The notes under the pieces: generated by a model | Seen by the model: only the letters and a program-made list of their open reading frames with translations | What the model was told of the DNA's origin: nothing | The model's database searches: none | Shown here: one piece after another, positions 20,930-32,869 of the stretch | How the letters are laid out: each line of letters begins with the position of its first letter | Numbering within the stretch: position 1 is the first letter of the stretch | Made by a program: the position numbers and the translations under genes | Assembly (NCBI RefSeq): GCF_030052815.1 | Contig: NC_079501.1 | Coordinates: 82,843,979 to 82,907,978, forward strand | Length of the DNA stretch: 64,000 nt | From: Hevea brasiliensis | Taxonomy: Eukaryota; Streptophyta; Magnoliopsida; Malpighiales; Euphorbiaceae | Reading direction: 5' to 3'

Positions 20930-23900
20930 TGTAACAACCCTCGCCCGTCTACAGTATAGCCGAGCAAGGCGTGCTACATGGCATGCCGAAACACCTAGTC
21001 TGTGATTATTTCATTTCCTGAACTCAATTTGATTTTAAGAAGTCTTTTGTGTAACATTCATATCATGCTGATACTATTTTCATACTTTAATAAAATCAGT
21101 GTTTCAAAAATGGTAATAAAAATTTGGTAAGGTGCCGTCTGTATTTCGGACAAACTGTCCTTTCAAACCTGTTAAAAACAGTTCAATATGATAATATCAA
21201 AATCTCAACTATTTCATAGTTTCGATTTCTCAGTAAAGTCAATAGACTTTTACAGTCATTAAATAGTTCCATAATACAGTCCATAATAATTTAAATATAT
21301 CCAAAAAATCTCCATGTTATTTAATATGTATAAAATATTACAAACTTTAGAGCTTTCATAATATTACAAAATACAGGGCCGAATTTCAAAATATACAACA
21401 GAAGTACAAAATATAAGATATCATAAGTCCTACCATGTATGCAATGCAGTGCAGATGACTCTGGACTCCTATGCAAATCTGATGTCTCACCCAGTTATAA
21501 GCCTGCTGGGCTCCCCAGCTATGTCTCCAATACCTACGAGTTACAAAAGCAACGCGCTAAGCAATTTTGCTTAGTGGTGACAAATATAAAGAAATACACA
21601 CTAAAATAAAGTAAATGAATTATTTATGAATGTATGACATCGATATTCTTTACAGTTGTTGATTCTACTTTTATTTGCTAACATTTCAATTTGTGCTAAT
21701 TTTGGTGGTGCTGTATGTCAGAAGACTGGATTTAGCTATTTGAATTTAATAGTGCTTAAATTAACTGCCCGTGTAGCCTATATACTGACCAGACTGGATA
21801 AACGGATATACTGGCACTGGGTACCTAGTACCTCGGGCCATCACACCATCGGTCACAAAGTGTCTCCCGGTGTGCAAATAGGGTGGCTAAAAAGCCATAT
21901 AGTCAATCTGGCGATAAGCCAAGTATAAATACACAATATGTATAGCCGTAGGCTATTAAAGTCACAGTGCGGCATAATATGCCGTAAAAACACAGTATGG
22001 CATAAAGCCATTTACAGAACAGCTGTCAGAATCCTATTGGCAAGCCAACCTATCCAAACTAGTCAACTAGGCAAACTAGGGCACATTATGAATTAATTGT
22101 TTAATTCTTTAATTTTTAGAGTTTACTAGCTATTATGTAATTCATAAGTTAATGCATATGTTGACCTTTTTAGGTACTATGGATAAGTTGTTTCTAACAT
22201 TAACATGTCACAAATTGTAATTCAATATGCTGCCAATATAGTGCAATTTACCATTTTTACAAGTTGGCATTCATTGCCAAATTGCTTCAAGCATCATTAT
22301 ATGTAAATGTCAAATTCTCAATTTTTGTGTGCTAGATTGGTCTAGCTTAAAGTCCTATTTCTCTTGGTTTTTAGCTTCTGGTCAAAGAAGAAAAATTGTA
22401 GCTATATATCTTATTGCACTCGAGGAAAAATTTCAGGTCATTCTGAGTTGTATAGACCAAGATATGGTCAATTTACTAAAGTTGGACAGATTGCACCTTT
22501 AGTGTAAAATTTGGTCAATTTTAGGTCACTTTTTGTTCTGGCAGTTTTGGTACCCAAATTTATGCAAGCTATTTGACTTGGTTCTGGCCATTTCTGTGCT
22601 TTGGTGTCCTCATAAGAATTGTAGCTCTATATCTAAGCTATCCATAGTAAAAATTTCAGGTCAATTGGACCTGTTTTGAGTGAGTTATGGTCATCCTAAT
22701 GATTACTGTTCATATAGTCAAAAATCTGGATTGCAAGGTTGCCATTCCGGATTTGGTCATTTTTAAGGTCAGTTCTAGGAAGAATTTTGGCAACATTTCT
22801 ACATGAAAGTTGGCCTATTTGGTGTCTAGTTTCACCCTCCATTGGCCTCATACCAATTGGGTTCACTGTTTTGTACTTATAACCTAATTTAGGTACCGCC
22901 AACAATACACAACCTGCACAAGACAATTACACTTCCAATTTGCTATTCCTCCTCTTCCTCATGACTTCATTATTCATTCATAGCACTTCTACAAATACTA
23001 AACACAATTTCAGCAAGCATATTGGGCAGAATACTCAAGTGGTCAATGCACACAATTCACCATTAAAGTCCAACATTCAATTCCACCGAAATACAATATA
23101 CCTCAACACCAATTTTTCACATACACATCCATGAAAACTATACATGCTGCCCACTATTTAACACCATCACATTTCATCTATAATTCACGTAAACTCACAT
23201 ACAATTTTATAGTATTATAGGCTGCCAAACATGGCAGTTTACCAAAGTATCAAGACCCATTTTCAAACCTTTAATTCAAGCACTAACATCCACATCCTTG
23301 GATATTAACTTACCACATCTTCCATTTGAGTTAATCAACCTTAATTTCCATCCATTAGAGGTACGAAAAAATCAAACACAATAAACCCTTATGGCTACCG
23401 AAAATGGACAATTTCATATCTAACTATTTTCTTCATTTCTCTTCACCAAAATACTCACCTCAACCTAAACACAAGGTTTACTAAAGCAAGGGAGAGGATT
23501 TGGACACTTGCCACTTTTGGAGCTTGTTAAAACTTCACCAAATCTCTTCCTTTTTGTTCCCTATAATCTGTCCAAGAGGTGTGGACCAACTTTAGTGAAG
23601 GAGCTTGAGAAAACTATGGCTTATTCATGGTGGATATGAAGCTTTTGCTTGGGACATTAATGGTGGTTTTGGGAGGAAATGGGATTCGGCTAAAGTGAGT
23701 CATGAGGAAGAAGAAGATGTTATGGGATTACACATGTCCATTTAGTTGTTTAATTACTCCCTTAGTGGCCCACTAACTTATAATATATTAATATAATTAA
23801 ACTTTTAATTATCCTAAGTTTTCCCCCCATTTCTTTTACTATTCTTATAATGTATCACAATTTAATTTTTCATGACATTTTCTAAGTGCAATATCATTTA

Positions 23901-24378
23901 TTTTTAATGGAAATTGAGGTCAAAAGGCAACTCTAGGTGTCAAATGACCAAAATGCCCCACTTCGGGTTATATTCCCAATTTTTCGGTAACACCTATTTT
24001 TGTTTCTTTCTCGATTTTTTATTTTTCTTTGTATTAATTTATTAATTTTTCTTTGATAATTCTAGTGTCAATTATATTTTAATAAACCTTTACTTACATC
24101 CTAAAATTTAATTCCGAGGGTTCCCCGTGGTCCTGGGGTCGGCAACGGCCTTCCCGATGAGGTCACCCATCACTGCGGTGCCGGCTCGTTTAACTTAGTT
24201 TCATTTTCTCTCTTTCATTTTTCTTTGATTTTTCTTGTATTTTCTTTTTATTTATTTCATCAATATATGTCTGTTCACTATCACCGAAGTGTAGTTCCAG
24301 GCATCCTGACTTGCCCGGACTGACATTAGGTCACCGGAGCAACAGAACGTACAGAACACGTACAGTGGGTATGTTACA
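20930..24378 (-). repeat. Tekay-A 3' LTR
   Basis: Starts TGTAACAACCCTCGCCCGTC and ends TGGGTATGTTACA on the plus strand. It contains the hairpin cluster 21888-22015 and a GC-rich block (24120-24190) shared by all the Tekay-type LTRs here. No supported gene lies inside it. Confidence 0.92.
21888..22015. repeat. Hairpin cluster in Tekay-A 3' LTR
   Basis: TGGCTAAAAAGCCA, TGGCGATAAGCCA, TAGCCGTAGGCTA, CGGCATAATATGCCG and ATGGCATAAAGCCAT follow one another within about 130 bp. Their stems differ in sequence, yet each is self-complementary. Confidence 0.7.
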
Positions 24379-24380
24379 AC

Positions 24381-24391
24381 TCTTCCCCTCT
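24381..24391 (-). other. Tekay-A polypurine tract
   Basis: Minus strand AGAGGGGAAGA directly precedes the 3' LTR. It is the expected plus-strand primer site. The equivalent in Tekay-B is 46511-46521. Confidence 0.75.
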
Positions 24392-24444
24392 AAATAAAAA
24401 TTCCGTCCTCGAAATTTACCTGATGTGAAGAGCTGAGGGAACTA

Positions 24445-25152
24445 TTACCTCATTATCTCCTCGCTCTCCCATGTTGCCTCTTCCATGTTGTGGTGCCTCC
24501 ATAGGATTTTCACTAGTGGAATTGTCTTGTTTCTGAGCTCTTTTACCTCTCCTGCCAAGATTTTAATTGGTTCTTCTTCATATATCAGGTCAGGTTGTAC
24601 CACAATTTCTTCTGCTGAGATGACATGTGAAGGATCTGATCTGTATCTTCTGAGCATCGAGACATGGAACACATTATGAATCTTGTCCAGCTCAGGTGGT
24701 AAGGCTAATCTGTAGGCTACTGGTCCCACACGTTCAATAACTTCATATGGGCCAATGAACCTAGGGCTTAATTTTCCCTTTTTCCCGAATCTCAACACTT
24801 TCTTCTACGGTGATACTTTGAGAAATACCTTCTCGCTAACTTCATACTCAATGTCCTTTCTTTTCAAGTCAGCATAAGATTTATGTCGGTCTGAGGCAAC
24901 TTTCAAATTGGCCTTTATCAGTTTCATCTTTTCCTCTGTCTGTTTTATCAGGTCTGGCCCCACTAGCTTATCTTCACCCAATTTAGTCCAACATGCAGGT
25001 GTTTTGCATTTTCTCCCATACAGTGCTTCATAGGGTGCCATTTGTATGCTAGCTTGATAGCTATTGTTGTATGCAAATTCTGCCAATAGAAGATATCTGT
25101 CCCAACTTCCCTCAAACTCAATAACACAACTTCTCAGCATATCCTCGAGGAC
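24445..25152 (-). pseudogene. Tekay-A integrase C-terminus and chromodomain
   Basis: This continues integrase after the intron-like insert: L-E-D-M-L-R-S-C-V, then the N-N-S-Y and E-A-L-Y-G-R words of the core end, then the G-P-Y/F-like R-F-I-G-P-Y-E-V segment. It finishes with a chromodomain-like end (K-I-L-A-G-E-V-K-E-L-R ... V-K-I-L-W-R-H-H ... E-A-T-W-E). The chromodomain defines chromoviruses and is thought to steer integration to heterochromatin. TAG at 24805 (probably from Trp) interrupts the frame, and the frame ends early at TAA 24445, just after the E-A-T-W-E word. Confidence 0.85.
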
Positions 25153-25231
25153 CTATCACATATGTTCGATTATTATTATCATTATCAGTTCAATTATTGT
25201 TTACAATAACTCAATGAGTTTTAGAATTTAC
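25153..25231 (-). other. Intron-like insert in Tekay-A integrase (79 nt)
   Basis: Minus strand: ...ATAATCCAG|GTAAATTC ... TGTGATAG|GTCCTCGAGG. It has GT-AG ends, is strongly AT-rich, contains stops, and is 79 nt long, so it shifts the frame. Removing it joins I-Q-V to L-E-D-M, the expected integrase wording, and brings the two flanking frames (25540 and 25140) into register exactly. Tekay-B has the same insert at the same codon (47298-47372). Confidence 0.75.
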
Positions 25232-26071
25232 CTGGATTATTCTTTCTGACTATCCATCCGTCTGAGGATGAAAAGCCGTACTGAAATGGAGTTGTGTGCC
25301 CAAGGACTCTTGTAATTTCTTCCAAAATCTAGATGTAAACCTCGGGTCTTTATCAGATATAATGGAAAGCGGAATTCCATGTAGTCTAACTATCTCACTG
25401 ATATACAATTCTGCTAGCTTTTCCAGTGAGTAGTCAGTTTTGACTGGCAGAAAATGTGCTAATTTGGTCAACCTATCCACAATCACCCATACTGCATCAT
25501 GCTTCTTCTGAGTGAGAGGTAGACCACTGACAAAGTCCATAATGACTCGGTCCCATTTTCATTCAGGTATGTTTATGGGCTGTAACAAACCTGATGAAAC
25601 TTGATGTTTTGCTTTTACTTGCTGACATGTCAAGCATCTAGTTACATAGTCAGCTATGTCCTTATTCATACTTGGCCACCAGTATCGGAGTTTCAGGTCA
25701 TGGTACATTTTTGTGCTTCTTGGGTGCATAGCATACACACTGTTATGTGGTTCTTTCAGAATACTAGTTTTCAACTCTTTATCATCTGGTACACATACTC
25801 TTTCTTTATAATACAGGTACCCATTTTCTTTCACTTTATATTCAGTTTTTTTCCCCTCAGAGATTTTGCCCATAACAGCCATTAATTTCTCATCTGTCTT
25901 TTGCCCATCTTGTATCTGTTGTAACAGATTTGGCTTCACTTGCAACTCAGCCAAAATAACTCCGTCATGAGTTAAGGACAGTTGGGCATTCAAAGATCTT
26001 AATGCTACAATAGATTTTCTGATTAAGGCATCAACAACTACGTTTGCCTTCCCAGGGTGGTAGTCAATCAT
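25232..26071 (-). pseudogene. Tekay-A RNase H end, integrase zinc domain and core
   Basis: One frame holds the end of RNase H (D-Y-H-P-G-K-A-N-V), a linker, and the integrase H-H-C-C zinc domain (H-N-S-V-Y-A-M-H-P ... C-L-T-C-Q). The catalytic core follows, with the first Asp in M-D-F-V-S-G-L-P, the second in I-S-D-K-D-P-R-F, and the lead-in to the third residue in H-P-Q-T-D-G. Stops are TGA 25559 (W position) and TAG 25250 (Gln position); both fit G-to-A or C-to-T changes. It would act in the nucleus to insert cDNA. Non-functional in this copy. Confidence 0.87.
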
Positions 26072-26112
26072 ACAATCATAATCTTTCAGGAATTTAATCT
26101 ATTGCCTCTGTC

Positions 26113-27187
26113 TCAAATTAAGTTCCTTCTGGGTTGGCAGATACTTCTGACTCTTATGGTCTGTGTATATGTAGCATTTTTCTCCATACAAGTAATGCCT
26201 CCATGTTTCAATGGGAAGATAATTGCTGCTAACTCCAAATCATCAGTGGGATAATTCTTTTCATGTGGCCTTAACTGCCTGGAAGCATATGCTACCACTT
26301 TCCCTTCTTGCATGAGTACACACCCTAACCCATTATGTGAGGCATCACTGTAGACTATGAAGTCTTTTCCAGACATTAGCTGTGTTAACACTGGTGCCTC
26401 TATCAACATAGCCTTTAGCCTCTCAAAACTGGCTTGACACTTATCATTCCAGTCAAATTTCATATTCTTGTGTAGTAATTTGGTCATTGGAGCAGCTATC
26501 AGGGAAAATCCCTTTACAAATCTTCTATAATATCCAGCTAACCCCAAGAAACTTCTGATCTCAGTTGTATTTCTGGGAGGCTTCCATTCCATCACTGCTT
26601 CAATCTTCTTGGGATCCACTCTAATCGCTTCAGCTGATACTACATGTCCAAGGAATGCAATCTCATTCAACCAGAAATCACACTTGGACAATTTGGCGTA
26701 CAATTTTTTCTCTTTTAGAGTCTACAGAACAATTCTCAAATGCTCATCATGTTTCTGCTTTATCCTTGGAATACACCAGGATGTCATCAATGAAGACCAC
26801 TACAAACCGATCTAAGTATGGATGGAAGATATGGTTCATAAGGTCCATGAATGCTGCTGGAGCGTTTGTTAACCCAAATGGCATCACCAGGAATTCATAA
26901 TGCCCATACCGGGTTCTAAATGCAGTCTTAGGCACATCTGCATCCTTAACCCTTAGCTGATGATACCGTGATCTGATATCAATCTTAGAAAACACACTGG
27001 TGCCCTTCAACTGATCAAACATATCATCAATTCTAGGCAACGGATACTTGTTCTTCACTATTACTCTGTTTAACTGCTGGTAGTCAACACATAACCTCAG
27101 TGTCCCATCTTTCTTCTTTACAAACAGTACCGAAGCTTCCCATGGTGATACACTAGGGCATATGAATCCCTTGTCTAGTAATTCTTA
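26113..27187 (-). pseudogene. Tekay-A reverse transcriptase and RNase H
   Basis: The RT begins at about 27187 after a TAA replacing a Gln codon and carries [15 protein letters not shown] and [14 protein letters not shown]. The F-I-D-D-I box has its two Asp codons at 26783-26788. A TGA and frameshift at about 26747 lead into the thumb/connection (F-L-G-H-V-V-S) and RNase H (V-Y-S-D-A-S ... L-E-L-A-A-I). A second frameshift near 26215 precedes the Y-T-D-H-K-S region. The active-site residues of RT are intact. Confidence 0.9.
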
Positions 27188-27811
27188 CAGCTGGATTTTT
27201 AACTCTTTCAATTCAGCAAGTGTCATCCTATATGGAGCAATTGAAATTGGAGCTGTACTCGACATAATCTCAATAGCAAATTTAACTTTCCTTTTTGGTG
27301 GCAAACTAGGTAATTCCTCAGGAAATACCTCAGAGAAATCCCTTACTATGGGTATGCTAGACAAGTTAAGTTTACCCTGCCTAGTGTCAACCACGTGTGC
27401 CAGATAGGCTTTACATCCTTTTCTCAACCATCTCCTTGTAACCGTAGCTGAAATGACATTGGACAAGAAATCTGTCCTTTCACCCATAACTGTTATTTCT
27501 TCGTTCTCAGTAGTTTTCAGAGAGATTCTCTTCAATTTACAATCTACTATTGCCTGATAATGGGACAACCAGTCCATTCCCAAAATCACGTCAAACTCAT
27601 GGAAGGGCAGTTCTATTAAGTCTGCTGAGAACTCTTTCCCTTGAATCTTCAATGGACAACCCTTATACACCTTGTTTACTACCACACTGTGGCCTAGCGG
27701 ATTTGTGACCAGGATGTCTTGGTCACTTTCCTCTACTGGTATTCCCCTTTCTACGAGCAGCTTGACACAAATATATGAATGAGTAGATCCAGGATCCACT
27801 AATGCATGCAC
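27188..27811 (-). pseudogene. Tekay-A aspartic protease
   Basis: The catalytic motif is D-P-G-S-T (codons at 27785-27796), the usual chromovirus variant. I-L-G-M-D-W-L, the hydrophobic-Gly motif of the C-terminal lobe, follows about 70 residues later. The frame is open for 208 codons and shares its frame with Gag, consistent with a single Gag-Pol ORF. It would cleave Gag-Pol within virus-like particles. The domain itself looks intact, but stops on either side prevent its expression in the polyprotein. Confidence 0.87.
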
Positions 27812-29113
27812 AGAAGTATTATAGAGGATGAACGTACCCTTGATGACATCTGGAGCATCCTATTCCTCCTGTGCCCTTATAGCATAGGCTCTAGCTGGTT
27901 TTCTACCTTCTGCTCTCTCCACAGACTCTGATACAGGTTTCTGTGAAGTACCGGCTACCTCAGCCTTACCCGGCTTTCTACTCCTTGGAGCTAGAGGGAC
28001 AGGCCTAACAGTTGATACCGGAGTGGATGTAGCAGTTCTGCGAGGACAATCTCAGACTAGGTGGCATGTAGATCCACACAGTAAACAAGCACCTATCATC
28101 CTTCAACATTCACCCTTATGCCATTTTTGGCAATGTGGGCAAGCAACAGATACTGTTGGGGCTGGTCCCCTGAACCCTGTCCTTGGAGAGCTAGCCATTG
28201 AAGGTGTGGACTGGCCTCTCCTTAGTGCAAATTGAGATTTGGGCCTTTGTGACTGACCTTGACTTGGTGCTCTACTGAAACTCTGAGTTGGTGAACCTCT
28301 GAATTTCTTACTAGGGGCAGAAGATGTACTGGTCTGACCCTGACCTCTTTTCTGCTGTCTGTCCCTTTTGTTCTGCTCATTCATTCTAACTTTTTCAACC
28401 TTCAGTGCAGCTTCCACTAACTTGGCAAACTCTGTAATCCCCAAGGCAGTAATCATTACTTTAATGTTATCATTGAGTCCTTCCTCAAATCTCTTATATC
28501 TCTCGGTCTCATTAGGGACTATTTCTCACCCATAGCGGCTTAGTCTGACAAATTCTCTTTCATATTCAGCCACTGTCAGCTGTCTCTGGCGTAGGGTAAT
28601 AAATTCCCTTCTCTTCTCTTCAAGGTATACACTGCCCACATACTTCCTTCTGAACTCAGTGAGAAAGAAATCCCAAGTTATTTGTTCTGGTAGCACCTCA
28701 TTAGTTACTGTATCCCACCATTGGTATGCATCATCTTGCAATAATGATACAACAGCTTCCAAATTCTGCTTTGGAGTACAATGAAGTTGTTTCAAGACTC
28801 TTCCAGTTCTGTCCAACCAGTTTTTAGCTGTGACAGAATCATCTTCCTTTTTGCCAAGAAAATCCACTGCTCCAAACTTCCTGAGTCTCTCCATATGAGA
28901 TTTTTGATGTGGAGGTGGTGGTGGTGGCATAACTCCTGCCATCTGTCTAAAGAACTCAGCCATTTGTTGAAATGTGGTTGGTGCATTTGGTACTGATGGA
29001 GCAGGTTCCCTCCTGTCTCCTAGTTCAATCATAGATGGAGCATGACCCTCCACTTCCTCATCGACCGCTCTCTGTGATGTGGAGTCCATATTCTGATCAA
29101 AATAACAAATCAA
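27812..29113 (-). pseudogene. gag: Tekay-A gag with two zinc-knuckle motifs
   Basis: The start at ATG 29113 (or 29089) opens a Pro-rich N-terminus and then the retrotransposon Gag capsid fold (A-K-N-W-L, Y-Q-W-W, F-R-R-K-Y, L-T-V-A-E-Y-E-R-E-F). TGA at 28526 interrupts it at a position that is Arg in Tekay-B. A basic Ser/Gln-rich part leads to C-P-H-C-Q-K-W-H-K-G-E-C (CX2C, H, C; near 28103-28140) followed by a TGA. A second CX2CX4HX4C knuckle (C-L-L-C ... H ... C) is itself broken by a TGA. Zinc knuckles bind element RNA. The same frame runs into protease. Confidence 0.87.
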
Positions 29114-29191
29114 AAGATCTGCATTAGAGTCATCTTAACACTTACAATGCAATGCATGATATGCAATCTATCAGGTCTAGAAATTCCTAAA

Positions 29192-29207
29192 CCATGCTCT
29201 GATACCA
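29192..29207 (-). other. Tekay-A primer binding site, initiator tRNA-Met
   Basis: Minus strand TGGTATCAGAGCATGG, five bases inside the 5' LTR (...TGTTACA-type end at 29213, then TTTAG). TGGTATCAGAGC is complementary to the 3' end of plant initiator tRNA-Met, the usual primer of chromoviruses. It is not a tRNA gene: no cloverleaf flanks it. Confidence 0.88.
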
Positions 29208-29212
29208 CTAAA

Positions 29213-32200
29213 TGTAACACCCCTCGCCTGTCTACAGTATAGCCGAGCAAGGCGTGCTACACGGCGTGCCGAAACACTTAGTCTGTGATTATTTCATTTC
29301 ATGAACTCAATTTGATTTTAAGAAGCCTTTTATGTAACATTCATATCATGCTGATACTATTTTCATACTTTAATAAAATCAGTGTTTCAAAAATGGTAAT
29401 AAAAATTTGGCAAGGTGCCGTCTGTATTTCGGACAAACTGTCCTTTCAAACCTGTTAAAAATAGTTCAATATGATAATATCAAAATCTCAACTATTTCAC
29501 AGTCTCGATTTCTCAATAAAGTCAATAGACTTTTACAGTCATTAAACAGTTCCATAATACAGTCCATAATAATTTAAATATATCAAGAAAATCTCCATGT
29601 TATTTAATAAGTATAAAATATTACAAACTTTAGAGCTTTCATAATATTACAAAATACAAGGCCGAATTTCAAAATATACAACAGAAGTACAAAATACAAG
29701 ATATCCTAAGTCCTACCATGTATGCAATGCAGTGCAGATGACTCTGGACTCCTGTGCAGATCTGATGTCTCACCCGGTCGTAGGTCTGCTGGGCTCGCCA
29801 GCTGTGTCTCCAATACCTATGCATTACAAAAGCAACGCGCTAAGTAATTTTGCTTAGTGGTGCCAAATATAAAGAAATATACACTAAAATAAAGTAAATG
29901 AATTATTTATGAATTTATGACATCGATATTCTTTACAGTTGTTGATTCTACTTTTATTTGCTAACATTTCAATTTGTGCTAATTTTGGTGGTGCTGTATG
30001 TCAGAAGACTGGATTTAGCTATTTGAATTTAATAGTGCTTAAATTAACTGCCTGTGTAGCCTATATATTGACCAGACTGGATAAACGGATATACTGACAC
30101 TGGGTATCTAGTACCTCAGGCCGTTACACCATCGGTCACAAAGTGTCTCCCAGTGTGCAAATAGTATGGCTAAAAAGCCATATAGTCAATCTGGCGATAA
30201 GCCAAGTATAAATACACAATATGTATAGCCGTAGGCTATTAAAGTCACAGTGCGACATAATATGCTGTAAAAACACAGTATGACATAAAGCCATTTACAG
30301 AACAGCTGTCAGAATTCTATTGGCATGCCAACCTATTCAAACTAATCAATTAGGCAAACTAGGGCACATTATGAATTAATTGTTTAATTATTCAATTTTT
30401 AGAGTTTACTAGCTATTATGTAATTCATAAGTCAATGCATATGTTGACCTTTTTAGGTACTATGGATAAGTTATTTCTAGCATCAACATGTCATAAATTA
30501 TAATTCAATATGCTACCAATATAGTGCAATTTACCATTATTACAAGTTGGCATTCATTGCCAAATTGCTTCAAGCATCATTTTATGTAAATGTCAAATTC
30601 TCAATTTTTATGTGCTAGATTGGTCTAGCTTAAAGTCCTATTTCTCTTGGTTTTTAGCTTCTGGTCAAAGAAGAAAAATTGTATAGAGCATGATATGGTC
30701 AATTTACTAAAGCTGGACAGATTGCGCCTTTAGTGCAAAATTTGGTCAATTTTAGGTCACTTTTAGTTCTAGTAGTTTTGGTACCCGAACTTGTGCAAGC
30801 ATTTTGACTTGGTTCTGGCCATTTCTGTGCTTTGGTGTCTTCATAAGAATTGTAGCTCTATGTCTAAGCTATCCATGGTAAAAATTTCATGTCAATTGGA
30901 CCTATTTTGAGTGAGTTATGGTCATCCTAATGATTACTGTTCATATGATCAAAAATCTAGGTTGTAAGGTTGCCATTCCGGATTTGGTCATTTTTAAGGT
31001 TAGTTTCTAGGCAAAATTTTGGCAACATTTCTACATGAAAGTTGGCCTATTTGGTGTCTAGTTTCACCCCCTATTAGCCTCATACCAATTGGGTTCACAG
31101 TTTTACACTTATAACCTAATTTAGGTACCGCCAACAATACACAACCTGCACAAGACAATTACACTTCCAATTTGCCATTCCTCCTCCTCCTCAAGACTTC
31201 ATTATTCATTCATAGCACTTCTACAAATAGTAAACACAATTCTAGCAAGCATATTGGGCAGAACACTCAAGTGGTCAATGCACACAATTCACCATTAAAG
31301 TCTAACATTCAATTCCACTGAAATACAATATACCTCAACACCAATTTTTCACATACAAATCCATGAAAACTACACATGCTGCCCACTATTTAACACCATC
31401 ATATTTCATCAATAATTCACATAAACTCACATACAATTTCATAGTATTATAGGCTGCCAAACATGGCAGTTTACCAAAGTATCAAGACCCATTTTCAAAC
31501 CTTTAATTTAAACACTAACATGCACATCCTTGGATATTAACTTACTACATCTTCCATTTGAGTTAATCAACATTAATTTCCATCCATTAGAGATAAGAAA
31601 AACTCAAACAGAATAAACCTTCATGGCTGCTGAAAATGGACAATTTCATATGTCACTATTTTCTTCATTTCTCTTCACCAAAATACTCACCTCAACCTAA
31701 ACACAAGGTTTACTAAAGCAAGGGAGAGGATTTGGACACTTACCACTTTTGGAGCTTGTTAAAACTTCACCAAATCTCTTTCTTTTTGTTTCCTATAATC
31801 TGCCCAAGAGGTGTGGACCAACTTTAGTGAAGGAGCTTGAGAAAACTATGGCTTATTCATGGTGGATATGAAGCTTTTGCTTGGGACATTAATGGTGGTT
31901 TTGGGTGGAAATGGGATTCTTCCAAAGTGAGTCATGAGGAAGAAGAAGATGTTATGGGATTACACATGTCCATTTAGTTGTTTAATTACTCCCTTAGTGG
32001 CCCACTAACTTATAATATATTAATATAATTAAACTTTTAATTATCCTAAGTTTACCCCCTTTTTCTTTCATTATTCTTATAATGTATCACAATTTAATTT
32101 TTCATGACATTTTCTAAGTGCAATATTATTTATTTTTAATGGACATTGAGGTCAAAAGGCACTCTAGGTGTCAAATGACCAAAATGCCCCACTTCGGGTT

Positions 32201-32610
32201 ATATTCTCGATTTTTCGATAACACCGATTTTTGTCTGTTTCTCAATTTTTTGTTTTTCTTTGTACTAATTTATTAATTTTTTTTTTGATAATTCTAGTGT
32301 CAATTATATTTTAATAAACCTTTAATTTTGTCCCAAAATTTAATTCCGAGGGTTCCCCATGGTCCTGGGGTTGGCAACGGCCTTCCCGGTGCGGTCACCC
32401 ATCACTGCGGTGCCGGCTCGTTTAACTTAGTTTCATTTTCTCTCTTTCATTTTTCTTTGATTTTTCTTGTATTTTCTTTTTATTTATTTCATCAATATAT
32501 GTCTGTTCACTATCACCGAAGTGTAGTTCCAGACATCATGACTTGTCCGGACTGACATTAGGTCACCGGAGCAACAGAACGTACAGAACACGTATGGTGG
32601 GGATGTTAAA
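29213..32610 (-). repeat. Tekay-A 5' LTR
   Basis: Partner of 20930-24378. It lacks 51 bp relative to its partner near 30680, where ATTGTA is followed directly by TAGAGC; the missing piece is flanked by TTGTA in the partner, which suggests a deletion between short repeats. The hairpin cluster is at 30167-30295, partly decayed. Confidence 0.92.
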
Positions 32611-32615
32611 TCCTC

Positions 32616-32864
32616 TCATTATAGGAATGAATGCAAATTCACCTTTTTATTTCTTTTTGCTTTTGAACTTTTTGGATTTCAATCCATACTTTTCACTTTA
32701 CTTTTTAAGTCACATGAACATCAACTGTATATTTTGAAACTCATATTCCTAATTCACTACCACTTTTACAAACATTCCAACTAAAATCCATTTAAAAAGT
32801 TTTAGATGCTCTACTAATCCTATGGTTAGGGTAGAAACACTTGTTTTACTGCCTAAGGCTTATG
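32616..32864 (-). mobile_element. Athila-3 internal, piece 2
   Basis: 249 bp between the TSDs of Tekay-A and Athila-2. Joined to 20929 and 42681 it makes one continuous AT-rich stretch whose total length (about 1.3 kb between the two hairpin modules) equals the corresponding part of Athila-1. No gene. Confidence 0.65.
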
Positions 32865-32869
32865 ATGTG

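Larger units (their letters stand above)
20930..32610 (-). mobile_element. Tekay-A: complete chromovirus (Ty3/gypsy), TSD TCCTC
   Basis: LTRs at 20930-24378 (3449 bp, 3' LTR) and 29213-32610 (3398 bp, 5' LTR) flank gag, protease, RT, RNase H, integrase and chromodomain, all on the minus strand. TCCTC lies on both sides (20925-20929 and 32611-32615). The primer site and polypurine tract are in place. The two LTRs differ at about 13 of the first 300 bases by my count, and the right LTR has a 51-bp deletion. The outer end of the right LTR reads TGTTAAA instead of TGTTACA. The coding region has several stops and frameshifts. Confidence 0.92.

Noticed and set aside
29192..29207. tRNA-Met-like sequence
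   Set aside because: Only the 3' end complement is present next to an LTR, with no cloverleaf; it is a primer binding site.
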